Source: Gallionella sp. (GTDB lineage Bacteria; Pseudomonadota; Gammaproteobacteria; Burkholderiales; Gallionellaceae). Taken from it: a DNA stretch of 64,000 bases. The notes beneath the pieces were generated by a model. The model did no database searches. It saw only the letters and a list, made by a program, of their open reading frames with translations, and was not told where the DNA came from. The stretch covers positions 1 through 64,000 of the forward strand of contig JAQTMZ010000006.1 in NCBI GenBank assembly GCA_028714075.1, given 5' to 3'. Position numbers and translations under genes: made by a program. The first letter of the stretch is position 1. The number at the start of each line of letters is the position of its first letter. This document shows positions 20,058 through 27,890 of the stretch, piece after piece.

Positions 20058-22079
20058 TCACTTCGTTGCGGGTGCCGTAGCGGGTACCTTGGGTGCAACC
20101 CCTTTATTGCTGTTTTTATCATCATTCTTGCCATCGCCATTCCCGCCGAACAACTTGTTCAGGAATCCGCCGACTTTAACCCCTATCGCCGTTCCGAGTC
20201 CCGGCCCCAGAATGGCCGTGCCAATCGCAGCACCCGCCATTGCAGATCCGCTTGGCCTGACAATCGGGTTATTTATTGTGCCCGAAACCACCATCGGCAT
20301 GCTGACCAAGCCAGCCGTTCCCTTGACGTTGGCATCCAGTGTCCCGCTGATCTGCAATGCGGGGCTGATATCCACCTTGCCTTCTGCATTCAGCGAACCG
20401 GATTTGATTTTTAATTTTTTGAAATGATAACCATTCTCATCCACGTTTAGCAAACCGGTCAAATCATCAAAGCGGGTTTCGCCCCCCTTGGTGTCAGTCT
20501 TGCCTAAATTGCTTGCCGCTTGCAGCAAATCCACTTTGGTCAATACACCATCGCGCAAGTGGAAGTTTCCGGCCAATTGCAGATTCTTTGGGAATTGTTC
20601 GAACATATCCAGGCGCATGGAAAGTTTTGCCTCACCGTCCATGCTGCCGGTGAACAATACCTCGTTGGTAAGCGCCTCCACCAGGGATTTCATGGCAATC
20701 CCGGTCGCGGCAACTTCAGCAACCAGCAAAATATTCTTGCGGCTTATGCTCGCCGTCCCGGACAGCTTGCCATCATACAATTTCATCTCCAGCGAACTCA
20801 GCTCCAGGCTTTCCGGCTGTGCCACGACACGCGCACTGACTTGCTCGAATACCAGCGGGTGCTGAAAACCGGCAGCGATATGCGCCGTAGCATTACGAAC
20901 CAGAATATTACCGGAAAAACGGAAATTATCTTTCAGTGCGGGCAACGTGCTCGCCTTGCCGCTTAACTCCCCTTTCACCGACAGCGCACCGGTTAACTCG
21001 AGCGGCTTCCCCAGCAGCGCCATCACCTGCTCCAGCGGTGCAACGGCTTGCGTCAGCGTCGCCTGCACGCGCCAGCCGTCCGAAAATTCCACCTTGCCGG
21101 TACCAGCCATACGCATATCGCGCGTTGTGACAAGAATGTTACCGGCAAAACGAAAGTTGTCTTTCAGTGCAGACAACGTGTTTGCCTTGGCGCTTAACTC
21201 CCCCTTCACCGACAGCGCACCGGTTAATCCGAGCGGCTCTCCCAGCAACGCCATCACCTGCTCCAACGGCGCAGCGGCTTGCGTCAGCGTCGCCTGCACG
21301 CGCCACCCGTCCGAGAATTCCACCTTGCCGGCACCGGCCATACGCATGCCGCGCGTTGTAACGTAAAATTTCTGTGCCACGAAATCCTGTTTGCCCAACA
21401 CCCCTTCTATCTGCAACTCGTCCAGCGGCATTTGCGGGAATTGTTGAAATTTCGGGGGAGTCCAGCCGCGCGCCTGCACCTGCACCGCAAAGTGCGTGGC
21501 CTGCTGTGGCACGTTAGCCGGCAAGCCCGATTGCGGGGGCAGCGGCAACAGGGTTGCCGTTACCTTTTGCTCGTCCATCGCAAACCACGCACGCTCCAGT
21601 TGCCCCGCCCGCGTGAATTCCAGCTTGCCCTCGGCCGGCCCCAACGTCATTTCCGGAGTCCGCAAACTCATCCCGGACAACTGCAACTCACGCACCGCCA
21701 TGCGTTGTGCTGCAGCGGGAGGGTTGGCAAGCAGATCAACCAGTTTGCGCACCAGCGCAAGATGCGCGGTTCCATCCTTCACCACGATGCGGCTCAATAC
21801 TACCTTGCCCGCCAGCAAAGCGGGCCAATCCAATGCCACATCGACCGACTGAACGGCAATCCCCTCCTGCCCGCCCAGACGCACATCCTGCAACTCCAGA
21901 TGGGGCAATGGCATCACGGCAATACGGATATGGCGGATACCGACCGGCTCATGCAACCGGCTGCTCAAAACTTGCTCCACCTCCGGCACATAAGTATCCA
22001 GCGGGGTCAAATAAGCCGCCACCATCGCCACCATCAGCAAGGCGAGCAAACCGGCCAGAAGACGCTTTAACCACTTCAT
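20058..22079 (-). CDS. AsmA family protein
   Basis: The 673-residue protein has an N-terminal membrane anchor (KRLLAGLLALLMVAMVAAYL) followed by a large beta-rich periplasmic region of the AsmA type. AsmA-like proteins are thought to form lipid-carrying grooves between inner and outer membranes. The first 100 residues (VLSSRLHEPVGIRHIRIAV) and the C-terminal third (NFHLRDGVLTKVDLLQAAS) match the corresponding parts of the downstream cyclase fusion, so the two are paralogues. An internal 77-residue segment is present twice in tandem. The C terminus is glycine-zipper-like (GAAIGTAILGPGLGTAIGV) and then Lys/Asn-rich, which is unusual for AsmA. Confidence 0.85.
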   Translation of the reverse strand: MKWLKRLLAGLLALLMVAMVAAYLTPLDTYVPEVEQVLSSRLHEPVGIRHIRIAVMPLPHLELQDVRLGGQEGIAVQSVDVALDWPALLAGKVVLSRIVVKDGTAHLALVRKLVDLLANPPAAAQRMAVRELQLSGMSLRTPEMTLGPAEGKLEFTRAGQLERAWFAMDEQKVTATLLPLPPQSGLPANVPQQATHFAVQVQARGWTPPKFQQFPQMPLDELQIEGVLGKQDFVAQKFYVTTRGMRMAGAGKVEFSDGWRVQATLTQAAAPLEQVMALLGEPLGLTGALSVKGELSAKANTLSALKDNFRFAGNILVTTRDMRMAGTGKVEFSDGWRVQATLTQAVAPLEQVMALLGKPLELTGALSVKGELSGKASTLPALKDNFRFSGNILVRNATAHIAAGFQHPLVFEQVSARVVAQPESLELSSLEMKLYDGKLSGTASISRKNILLVAEVAATGIAMKSLVEALTNEVLFTGSMDGEAKLSMRLDMFEQFPKNLQLAGNFHLRDGVLTKVDLLQAASNLGKTDTKGGETRFDDLTGLLNVDENGYHFKKLKIKSGSLNAEGKVDISPALQISGTLDANVKGTAGLVSMPMVVSGTINNPIVRPSGSAMAGAAIGTAILGPGLGTAIGVKVGGFLNKLFGGNGDGKNDDKNSNKGVAPKVPATAPATK
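20900..21361 (-). repeat. Tandem 231-bp intragenic duplication in the AsmA gene
   Basis: Two adjacent 231-base units (about 21131-21361 and 20900-21130) encode 77-residue segments that both contain KVEFSDGWRVQATLTQA and LTGALSVKGELS. By eye the DNA copies agree at most positions, including synonymous sites, which points to a fairly recent duplication. The unit length is a multiple of three, so the frame is preserved. Confidence 0.9.
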
Positions 22080-22097
22080 GGAAAGCCAAATTTAAGA

Positions 22098-22126
22098 TTG
22101 ACCGTGCAAGGCAAAATCACTATCAT
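22098..22126 (+). promoter_or_regulatory. Sigma70 promoter of tRNA-Asn
   Basis: TTGACC (22098-22103) and TATCAT (22121-22126) are separated by 17 bases. The next bases, GCGCACC, form a GC-rich discriminator of the type seen at stringently controlled stable-RNA promoters. Transcription would begin a few bases before the tRNA at 22141. Confidence 0.75.
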
Positions 22127-22140
22127 GCGCACCTCTTCAT

Positions 22141-22216
22141 TCCCTGATAGCTCAGTCGGTAGAGCGACGGACTGTTAATCCGCAGGTCCCTGGTTCGAGT
22201 CCAGGTCGGGGAGCCA
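22141..22216 (+). tRNA. tRNA-Asn (anticodon GTT)
   Basis: The full cloverleaf is visible. The acceptor arm TCCCTGA pairs with TCGGGGA (one G-U pair), the D loop contains AGTCGGTAGA, and the anticodon GTT is at 22174-22176. The T loop is TTCGAGT, followed by discriminator G and an encoded CCA. The sequence closely resembles E. coli tRNA-Asn. It is divergent from the AsmA operon. Part of its 3' half is repeated in degenerate form at 24253-24292. Confidence 0.96.
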
Positions 22217-22235
22217 AGTTTAGAATCAAGCATTT

Positions 22236-22262
22236 AGGTCACTCATTGAGGTGGCCTTTTTG
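22236..22262 (+). terminator. Terminator after tRNA-Asn
   Basis: AGGTCAC (22236-22242) pairs with GTGGCCT (22251-22257) with one G-U pair and runs into a T stretch. The same motif in degenerate form follows the tRNA fragment at 24253-24292. Confidence 0.75.
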
Positions 22263-22371
22263 CTTTTTTGGGACAAGTTTGGAATCGTTATACTAAAAAT
22301 CCGCAGGCCTACATAAGCAGTCCGTGGATTGGAATTGGAAAATCCGTGAACCGGTATTGTAAACGTATCGG

Positions 22372-22914
22372 TCAGCGCAGATCAATTTCAGTATCTAAGG
22401 ATATGATCGTAGTATCGAATTCGCCCATGATCTTTTGCCAGTCGTTCCCGTGATGGGTTCCGAGATAATCGAGGAACGAGGAATCCGGATCATTCAGGAG
22501 AATGGCGAAAGCGTACCCATCGACGTTATCCCTAAGTTTCATCATCACGTCGTATTTAGTACCGCTCGCCAAGGCGTCATCAATCACGACAGGAGCCGGG
22601 TCGAAGAACACTCTGGGAACCTCAATGCGAAGACCTACGGTAAAGTCCGATTGGATGGCTGACCGCGCTTCGGTGAAGCTACGAAAATCCGAGAAATGCC
22701 CAAAGGGATGGATTTCGAAATACTGGTGTACTGGGGGCATTTCCTCTTGATCCGCCGCCGCTTCAAATGCTGCATCAACTTCCGTTCGATCGCCATCTCT
22801 TAGACGTATCCGAATAATGAGAGCCTCCGATATGCCGGCAAATCCTTTAGCCTGGAAATGTCGAACGATGCGTTCGGCAGCACCATCCGCCAGAAGAGTG
22901 AAAGTATTTTTCAT
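22372..22914 (-). CDS. Hypothetical protein in the tRNA-Asn-flanked segment
   Basis: The protein has about 180 residues and no membrane segment. It is rich in acidic residues (RLRDGDRTEVDAAFEAAADQEE) and aromatic pairs (VHQYFEIHPFGHFSDFRSF). I do not recognise the family. I chose ATG 22914 (MKNTFTLLADG) over 22938, because the extra eight residues look unconserved and the spacing after AAGCGGG is reasonable; this is uncertain. The gene lies between tRNA-Asn and the degenerate tRNA copy and has lower GC than its left-hand neighbours, consistent with acquired DNA. It is divergent from the antiporter gene. Confidence 0.6.
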   Translation of the reverse strand: MKNTFTLLADGAAERIVRHFQAKGFAGISEALIIRIRLRDGDRTEVDAAFEAAADQEEMPPVHQYFEIHPFGHFSDFRSFTEARSAIQSDFTVGLRIEVPRVFFDPAPVVIDDALASGTKYDVMMKLRDNVDGYAFAILLNDPDSSFLDYLGTHHGNDWQKIMGEFDTTIISLDTEIDLR

Positions 22915-23183
22915 TGGAACCCGCTTTCTGAAAAGCATGTAGTTTACATAAACTGGCGTGGAAACGCATCAAGTCTGGAGATGAAGAGCAAACGGGGCAA
23001 GGCCGGTGGCGGATATCCGCGCTACATCTAAATAATAAGTTCGGTAATCTTCACCTTCCCCGATTCCATTATGGGTGCCCGCAAAGCCACCCTTGACGTT
23101 TTTCAGGCAATTGACCGGAGTGTAATAGGTAAGGATAATTCCGGCTAGGAAGTTGAGTTGCCATCCCTCCTGTTTATCCAACG

Positions 23184-24179
23184 GTGAAAAGCGTAATCGA
23201 TAATATCCAAACTTATATTGCCCATCCATTAATACAGCTTGCCATATTTATAGCGGCTACTTTTGTAATGATTTGGCGTCTCCATGCAATGGAGAGCAAG
23301 GGCTTTGAAGGGACAGTTCTCGGTACGCTCATCATGCCTTACTGTTCGGGATTCGCAAATCTTGTTTTCGCCTATGTCATGAGCAACTCGGCCAGCAATG
23401 GCGGATTGGTAATTGAGAACTGCCTCGTTAACAATGCCACCAACCTGACGTTAATTCTCGGGCTTTCTGTGATTTTTGGCTCAGCGACAGTCGCCCAAAA
23501 GGGTAATTCCAGGCAAAAAGTAAAAAAGCATGCAGAATTCTTCCGAATCAACCGGCTTAATTTGCTATTTACTTTGATCGCATTGTTCTTGTTTACCGGA
23601 ACGCTCTGGGCTTTGGCCAAGGACCGGGTACTGGATTTTTATGACGGCCTGGTTTTAGTTGGCCTGTTCCTCTTTTGGCAGATATTGCATGTATTTGAAA
23701 TATTAAAAGACAATATCAGAAAAAATAAAGCATTTCACTGGTCGATAGTGATCGATTTGGTGATTATCGCTGCAAGCGCCTATTGCATTTATTTTGCCGT
23801 GGATCATCTCGTGGGGTGGGTATCGAAAACGGAAAACCAGTTTTTCAGTTTCGCAAAAATTGGCTGGCTCAGCGGCGCGCTTATGGTTTTGCCTAATGCA
23901 TTTCTTGCCCTGTATTACTCTCATATTGGCAGACAGGATATTGTTCTGAGCTCCCAAATCGGCGATGGTCATATTTGCATTCCAATGTGTATTGGCCTGT
24001 TTTCGGTTTTTAATACGATCCAGGTTCCCGATTTCTTTCAGATGGGCATCTATGTCATTCTGGGCGCCGGAGTGATTCATTTCCTGTCTATTGCCGCACT
24101 TGGACGAGTTCCCCGTTTTGCGGGCTTTGGACTTCTCGGCGGATATGCATTTTTCTTGTATACCGGACTCATTCAGTAA
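23184..24179 (+). CDS. CaCA-type (sodium/calcium exchanger-like) membrane protein
   Basis: The 331-residue protein has about nine to ten hydrophobic helices and an internal pseudo-repeat typical of the Ca2+/cation antiporter superfamily. Repeat 1 is GTLIMPYCSGFANLVFAYVMS followed by ENCLVNNATNLTLILGL. Repeat 2 is LSGALMVLPNAFLALYYSH followed by QIGDGHICIPMCIGLF. In classical exchangers the first motif reads GTSLPE with an ion-binding Glu. Here Met-Pro-Tyr replaces it, and the second repeat has LPNAF, so ion specificity may differ or be lost. GTG 23184 is the first start in frame, but its ribosome site is weak. It lies inside the segment bounded by the two tRNA-Asn 3' ends. Confidence 0.7.
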   Translation: MKSVIDNIQTYIAHPLIQLAIFIAATFVMIWRLHAMESKGFEGTVLGTLIMPYCSGFANLVFAYVMSNSASNGGLVIENCLVNNATNLTLILGLSVIFGSATVAQKGNSRQKVKKHAEFFRINRLNLLFTLIALFLFTGTLWALAKDRVLDFYDGLVLVGLFLFWQILHVFEILKDNIRKNKAFHWSIVIDLVIIAASAYCIYFAVDHLVGWVSKTENQFFSFAKIGWLSGALMVLPNAFLALYYSHIGRQDIVLSSQIGDGHICIPMCIGLFSVFNTIQVPDFFQMGIYVILGAGVIHFLSIAALGRVPRFAGFGLLGGYAFFLYTGLIQ

Positions 24180-24252
24180 GCTGGCACAAGGAAGCAATGA
24201 CTGCCGGCACACCAGCATGCACAATCAGTGGCAAGCCGTTCGGAAGATCAGC

Positions 24253-24360
24253 TTAATCCGCAGGTATCTAATCGAATCCAGGTCGGGAGCCAGATATTTT
24301 CAAGCCATATTTCATATGGTTAAAATGCATTTGGGCCACTCTTCCGGGTAACTTTTTGCT
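24253..24360 (+). repeat. Degenerate copy of tRNA-Asn 3' half and its terminator
   Basis: Bases 24253-24292 align with tRNA positions 22175-22216 at 35 of 42 columns by eye, including TTAATCCGCAGGT and TCCAGGTCGG plus GAGCCA. Downstream, CATTTGGGCCACTC and CTTTTTGCTTTT parallel the CATTTAGGTCACTC and CTTTTTGCTTTT that follow the real tRNA. It has lost the 5' half and cannot form a tRNA. The rest of the 361-base gap 24180-24540 holds no convincing gene. Confidence 0.75.
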
Positions 24361-24540
24361 TTTCCGGAAATCCGTATAGAAATAGTCCATGGGTCGGTAT
24401 AAACTGGCATCGTAATGCTTGTGCCACTGCCTTTGGGAAAGTGCGATGGGTGTATACCGAAAAACGAACTCGCCCGCCTTAATCAGCAGCTTGCGGGAAC
24501 AGAACACGCAGCACGTTAGCAAATCAGAAAAGAGGAGCTT

Positions 24541-25290
24541 ATGAAGTGCCATCAGTGCGGGTTCGAACTACCCGAAATAGCGAGATTCTGTCTTTCTTGT
24601 GGCGCGAAACAAGATCAGACATTAGCCGAGCCAGGTGATATCCAGCCTCCAACTGCTACATCGGCGACCTTATCACCACAACCTCCTCTTGCCGAACCCC
24701 AAGTTTCATTTGCAGAGTTTCCAACTCCTGCACCTATCGAAGCACCTCCAATTCCCGAAGTTGCTCATCAAGCAACATCTTCCGCGGAAATACCTCCTGC
24801 AGAATCTCAATCCCCGCCTTCCGCACCCGCGCCTCAGCCTGTGCCTTCCATGTTTCAATCAAGAGCCGCCATGTACGCGATAGTTGGAGTTTTTGTAATA
24901 ATAATTATTGGTGGGCTTGGTTATTGGAGATGGACTCATAAGAAAGCCGTAGACGAACAGTCTGCACGCATAGTAAAACAAGCAGAAGAGCAGAAACGAA
25001 AGGCGGATGAAGAACAGCAGCAGAAACTCAAGGAAGCTGAAGAAAAACGCCGCAAAGAAGCCGATGAAAAGGCCAAGGAAGAAACAAATGGAAAAATCAG
25101 GAAAGAAGGAGAAACACCCGAAAATTGCGTTGAGCGAGAAATGACTAAATGGGAGACGCAGCGAACCAAGGAAATAAGTGAGTGGTGTGATGACCTCGCC
25201 AGGAAAGGCGAAGAGTGCAGAATATCCGTAAGTGCAGAAAAGGCCGTGACGAAAGATGCCTTGAACAAAATCACAGCTCAGTGCCATTGA
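24541..25290 (+). CDS. Zinc-ribbon membrane protein with C-terminal coiled coil
   Basis: The 249-residue protein starts with a zinc ribbon, CHQCGFELPEIARFCLSCG (two CxxC pairs). A Pro/Ala-rich linker of about 90 residues follows, then a single membrane helix (about 115-138, AMYAIVGVFVIIIIGGLGYW) and a Lys/Glu coiled coil (EEQKRKADEEQQQKLKEAEE). A small C-terminal part has three Cys (ENCVERE, EWCDDLARKGEECR). The N terminus is probably cytoplasmic and the C terminus periplasmic. GGAG precedes the ATG at good spacing. The function is unknown; the plan resembles other zinc-ribbon single-pass proteins of proteobacteria. Confidence 0.8.
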   Translation: MKCHQCGFELPEIARFCLSCGAKQDQTLAEPGDIQPPTATSATLSPQPPLAEPQVSFAEFPTPAPIEAPPIPEVAHQATSSAEIPPAESQSPPSAPAPQPVPSMFQSRAAMYAIVGVFVIIIIGGLGYWRWTHKKAVDEQSARIVKQAEEQKRKADEEQQQKLKEAEEKRRKEADEKAKEETNGKIRKEGETPENCVEREMTKWETQRTKEISEWCDDLARKGEECRISVSAEKAVTKDALNKITAQCH

Positions 25291-25345
25291 GCCTGTAGCG
25301 CAGGTTGCTCCGGGCGTAACCGCGTATAACCAGATTTACGGCAAG

Positions 25346-25495
25346 TTAGAGTACCACTGATCCTAAAATGAAATAACCCAGCAATAAGATTGCCGAGATC
25401 AAGGAAACAATAGTCACCCACTCCAATTCATTCCCGGCAGGGGTGCCTTCCCACTTTCTCATATAGCGCGTATCGTCATTAAGATTCTTTTTCAT
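25346..25495 (-). CDS. Very small single-pass membrane protein (49 aa)
   Basis: This short gene encodes a 49-residue peptide with a charged N terminus (MKKNLNDDTRYMRKWEG) and one hydrophobic helix (VTIVSLISAILLLGYFILGSVVL). GGAG lies ten bases before the ATG at 25495. It follows another tiny membrane-protein gene (25541-25678) by 45 bases on the same strand, which supports a real two-gene unit. I do not recognise a family; single-helix subunits of larger membrane complexes have this general shape. No partner complex is encoded next to it. Confidence 0.6.
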   Translation of the reverse strand: MKKNLNDDTRYMRKWEGTPAGNELEWVTIVSLISAILLLGYFILGSVVL

Positions 25496-25540
25496 GTTAG
25501 TGATGCTCCGTAATGTTGGTGATGTTTCGCAACGAATAAC

Positions 25541-25678
25541 CTACAGCACAAGTGATGCAATAACCGTCAGCACACCCACGAGAGCAACCAGCGGCAAGCC
25601 GAAGTGTTGGTATTGCGTAAACTTGTCTATTTCAATAGCTGTGGCTGTGATGATGATGCCGATAATTGTGGTGGTCAT
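25541..25678 (-). CDS. Very small membrane protein (45 aa)
   Basis: The 45-residue peptide begins MTTTIIGIIITATAIEIDKF and ends LPLVALVGVLTVIASLVL. That gives two short hydrophobic stretches separated by a polar IDKFTQYQHFG turn, possibly a helical hairpin. A strong GGAGGG Shine-Dalgarno sits seven bases before the ATG at 25678, the best evidence that it is translated. It is the first gene of a pair with the one at 25346-25495. The function is unknown. Confidence 0.65.
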   Translation of the reverse strand: MTTTIIGIIITATAIEIDKFTQYQHFGLPLVALVGVLTVIASLVL

Positions 25679-25983
25679 TTTCAATCCCTCCTGCATGTTG
25701 TGCTATTAATAAGGGAGCTGCCCCCTGTCACTTTCTTCACCCCTCAGCCCCGGAACGCTTTGTTTTAAGTGACCGTATAATGGAACTTGACCCGGCAAAG
25801 GTCAAAGCCTATGGGACGAATGGTTGAGCTTTTAGATGGCTTGCAAACCGGCAGGATGAGCGGTCGAATTTCGGGATGAACGGCAACTCTTTCCGTCGAA
25901 TTTATAGTAATTGACAGCAGAGTTTCCGCCGCATTAACTGCGGGTTACACCACGCCCGCACTTGTAATAATTTGAAGGCATTT

Positions 25984-26310
25984 ATGGCACGCCGCAACCA
26001 CTACCACGTCTATGTTATCGAGCTATCCAAGGACGTGCTTTACGAAGGCAAGTTCAAAAGATGCAACCCGGGTTACGTCACGGGCAGGCCGTGCGTGTAT
26101 GTCGGCATGACGGGATTGGATCCGGACGTACGCTTCGACAAACACAAGGCCGGCATCCAATCCAACAGGTACGTCAAGCAATACGGATTGCGGTTGTTAC
26201 CCGACCTCTATGAAGCATTTAACCCGATGCCTTATGAAGAGGCTTGCGACAAAGAAATAGAGGTGGGAATTGACTTGCGGAGTGCCGGGTTTGGAGTTTG
26301 GCAGGCATAG
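25984..26310 (+). CDS. Small GIY-YIG-like protein
   Basis: The 108-residue protein has the elements of a minimal GIY-YIG nuclease-like fold: HVYVIEL near residue 10, then CVYVGMT with a downstream Arg and HKAG (RFDKHKAGIQSN), and an acidic residue in ACDKEIEV. The canonical GIY is changed to YVI and YIG to YVG, so catalytic ability is uncertain. The ATG at 25984 has GAAGG five bases upstream and is better than the in-frame TTG at 25972. It stands alone in an AT-richer accessory stretch; such proteins often occur near mobile or defence genes. Confidence 0.55.
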   Translation: MARRNHYHVYVIELSKDVLYEGKFKRCNPGYVTGRPCVYVGMTGLDPDVRFDKHKAGIQSNRYVKQYGLRLLPDLYEAFNPMPYEEACDKEIEVGIDLRSAGFGVWQA

Positions 26311-26434
26311 GTAATGCCCTCATTGCCAAAGTCACCGGCTTGGCTGATATACACGGAGCCAAGCCAGGTTAACCGTATAGGCGTAAACTAGCCGCGGACT
26401 TGGGCAATTTTAAGCACTTGAGGAAGGAATTCAC

Positions 26435-27043
26435 ATGAAACTATATTACGCTCCCGGCGCGTGCTCACTGGCTTCGCATATTGCGCTGCGCGAAACAGGG
26501 TTGCCGTTTGAAATTGACCAATTGAATGTCCCCACCAAAACAACTGCCAGTGGCGAAGATTTCATGCGGATCAACCCCAAAGGCTATGTGCCTGCCATTA
26601 AGCTTGATGATGGCAGCATCCTGACCGAAGGCGCCGCAATCCTGCAATATATTGCCGACCAAAAACCCGACTCGGGCCTGGCGCCAAAGGCGGGCACGAT
26701 GGAGCGTTATCGTTTGCAGGAATGGCTGCATTTTATCGGGACAGAAGTTCATAAATCTTTTAGCCCGCTGTTCAGCAAAACAGCATCCGATGGTGTAAAA
26801 AAACATATGCGCGATTTGCTCACCAAACGTCTGGGCTACGTAGAAGCGCAGTTGGCAAACAAACCATATTTGATGGATGTCAGCTTCACTGTGGCAGATG
26901 CATATATGTTTGTAGTATTGAGCTGGTGCAGCCATGTTGGTTTCGACCTCGGCCCATTCCCGGCGATCAAAGAATATATGGCGCGAATTGCCGCTCGCCC
27001 GACTGTGCAGGCAGCGATGAAGGCAGAAGGCTTGGTTAAGTAG
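26435..27043 (+). CDS. Glutathione S-transferase, beta class
   Basis: The 202-residue cytosolic GST has an N-terminal thioredoxin-like domain (MKLYYAPGACSLASHIALRE) with the beta-class Cys10. The cis-Pro segment is GYVPAIKLDDG and the glutathione-binding Glu/Ala segment LTEGAAILQYIAD. A helical C-terminal domain follows. It should conjugate or reduce electrophilic compounds with glutathione. The start is well supported by GAGGAAGG upstream. The stop TAG shares one base with the GTG start of the next gene (TAGTG), so the two are translationally coupled. Confidence 0.9.
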   Translation: MKLYYAPGACSLASHIALRETGLPFEIDQLNVPTKTTASGEDFMRINPKGYVPAIKLDDGSILTEGAAILQYIADQKPDSGLAPKAGTMERYRLQEWLHFIGTEVHKSFSPLFSKTASDGVKKHMRDLLTKRLGYVEAQLANKPYLMDVSFTVADAYMFVVLSWCSHVGFDLGPFPAIKEYMARIAARPTVQAAMKAEGLVK

Positions 27044-27312
27044 TGGCCAATGAACCTATAAAAGAAATCCTGCAGTATCTGAAAAAGCATGGCGAGCGGC
27101 TGGACACGGACATCGCTGAAGCTACAGGCATCTCGCTTGCCACCGTGCGCCTGCATTTAGCAGAACTTACTGCCAAATGCGAGGTTGTGGCGTGCCACAC
27201 GACCAGGTTTGTGAAGGGTGAAAAAATCGTGGGGGTGACTTGTCGTTTGGCCGGGTATATTCCTCCGGCATCGCCGGGCAGAAAATCAAAGGCACAGTTG
27301 AACTTATCGTAG
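27043..27312 (+). CDS. Small winged-helix DNA-binding protein
   Basis: The 89-residue protein shows an HTH of the ArsR/MarR/DeoR kind (IKEILQYLKKHGERLDTDIAEATGISLATVRLHLAELTAKCEVVACHT) followed by a short wing and a basic tail. It starts with GTG overlapping the stop of the glutathione transferase gene, so it may regulate that gene or sense the same stress. No ligand-binding domain is present and no metal-binding Cys cluster of the ArsR type is obvious. Alternatively it could be a small FeoC-like winged-helix protein. The function is inferred from fold only. Confidence 0.7.
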   Translation: MANEPIKEILQYLKKHGERLDTDIAEATGISLATVRLHLAELTAKCEVVACHTTRFVKGEKIVGVTCRLAGYIPPASPGRKSKAQLNLS

Positions 27313-27384
27313 TTCAGGATGCTCAAGGGCCGCGCGATGTTTTTTGCCCCAAGGTGCTATCCATGGCTACATTTGGCGAAATCT

Positions 27385-27783
27385 CTATTTCTTCCGGCAA
27401 GCGAATTTCCACATGGCTTCATCGATACTGTCAGGTATAACTGATTGCCATTTGCCGGTATCAGATTGAGCAAAAATCACTTCACCTACCCCCATATTTA
27501 TGGAATATGTCGTGTTTGCAAGGATTCTGCTTTGCCCTTCCTTGCAGTCGTATTCATTTTGGAATTCTGATGATAGAAATTTATAACCACTCACCTCCTG
27601 GGATGACTTGTAGTCGTACATCTTCCACATTTTCACCTTATCGCCGTTCTTGATGGTAGCTTCAGTGTTGGCGTCAGCATAGGCGGTAAAAGCCAGAATT
27701 TTATTCCCCGTAATCGTTACCCACTCCGCCATCGCACTACTACTCACAGCAACCAACAGTGCCATCAAAATAACCTTACGCAT
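27385..27783 (-). CDS. Secreted Adhesin_E-like protein, copy 1
   Basis: The 132-residue precursor has a clear signal peptide (MRKVILMALLVAVSSSAMA). The mature part follows the surface-adhesin protein E pattern: an EWV start, TIKNGDKVKMWKMYDY, then EYDCKEGQSRIL, a YSINMGVGEV segment, W, and a closing WKFACRKK with two conserved Cys likely to form a disulphide. Family members are periplasmic or surface proteins found widely in betaproteobacteria; the role here is unknown. A paralogue with an almost identical signal peptide lies at 28951-29343. Confidence 0.8.
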   Translation of the reverse strand: MRKVILMALLVAVSSSAMAEWVTITGNKILAFTAYADANTEATIKNGDKVKMWKMYDYKSSQEVSGYKFLSSEFQNEYDCKEGQSRILANTTYSINMGVGEVIFAQSDTGKWQSVIPDSIDEAMWKFACRKK

Positions 27784-27890
27784 TACGCCCCCTTATGCCC
27801 TGTTTTTAGATTCTGTTCCACCGGTTTCTCTGGAAACTCGCTCCCCGTGATGCCCTGCCCGATAGCTGCAGCAAGTCATGCCGCACATTG

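Noticed and set aside
22969-23229. 86-codon minus-strand frame between the two genes of the tRNA-bounded segment
   Set aside because: It overlaps the antiporter start, has no ribosome site or recognisable motif, and could be a chance frame in AT-richer DNA. A decayed gene is possible but cannot be supported.
24268-24552. 94-codon minus-strand frame over the degenerate tRNA copy
   Set aside because: It reads through the tRNA and terminator remnants and overlaps the zinc-ribbon gene start.
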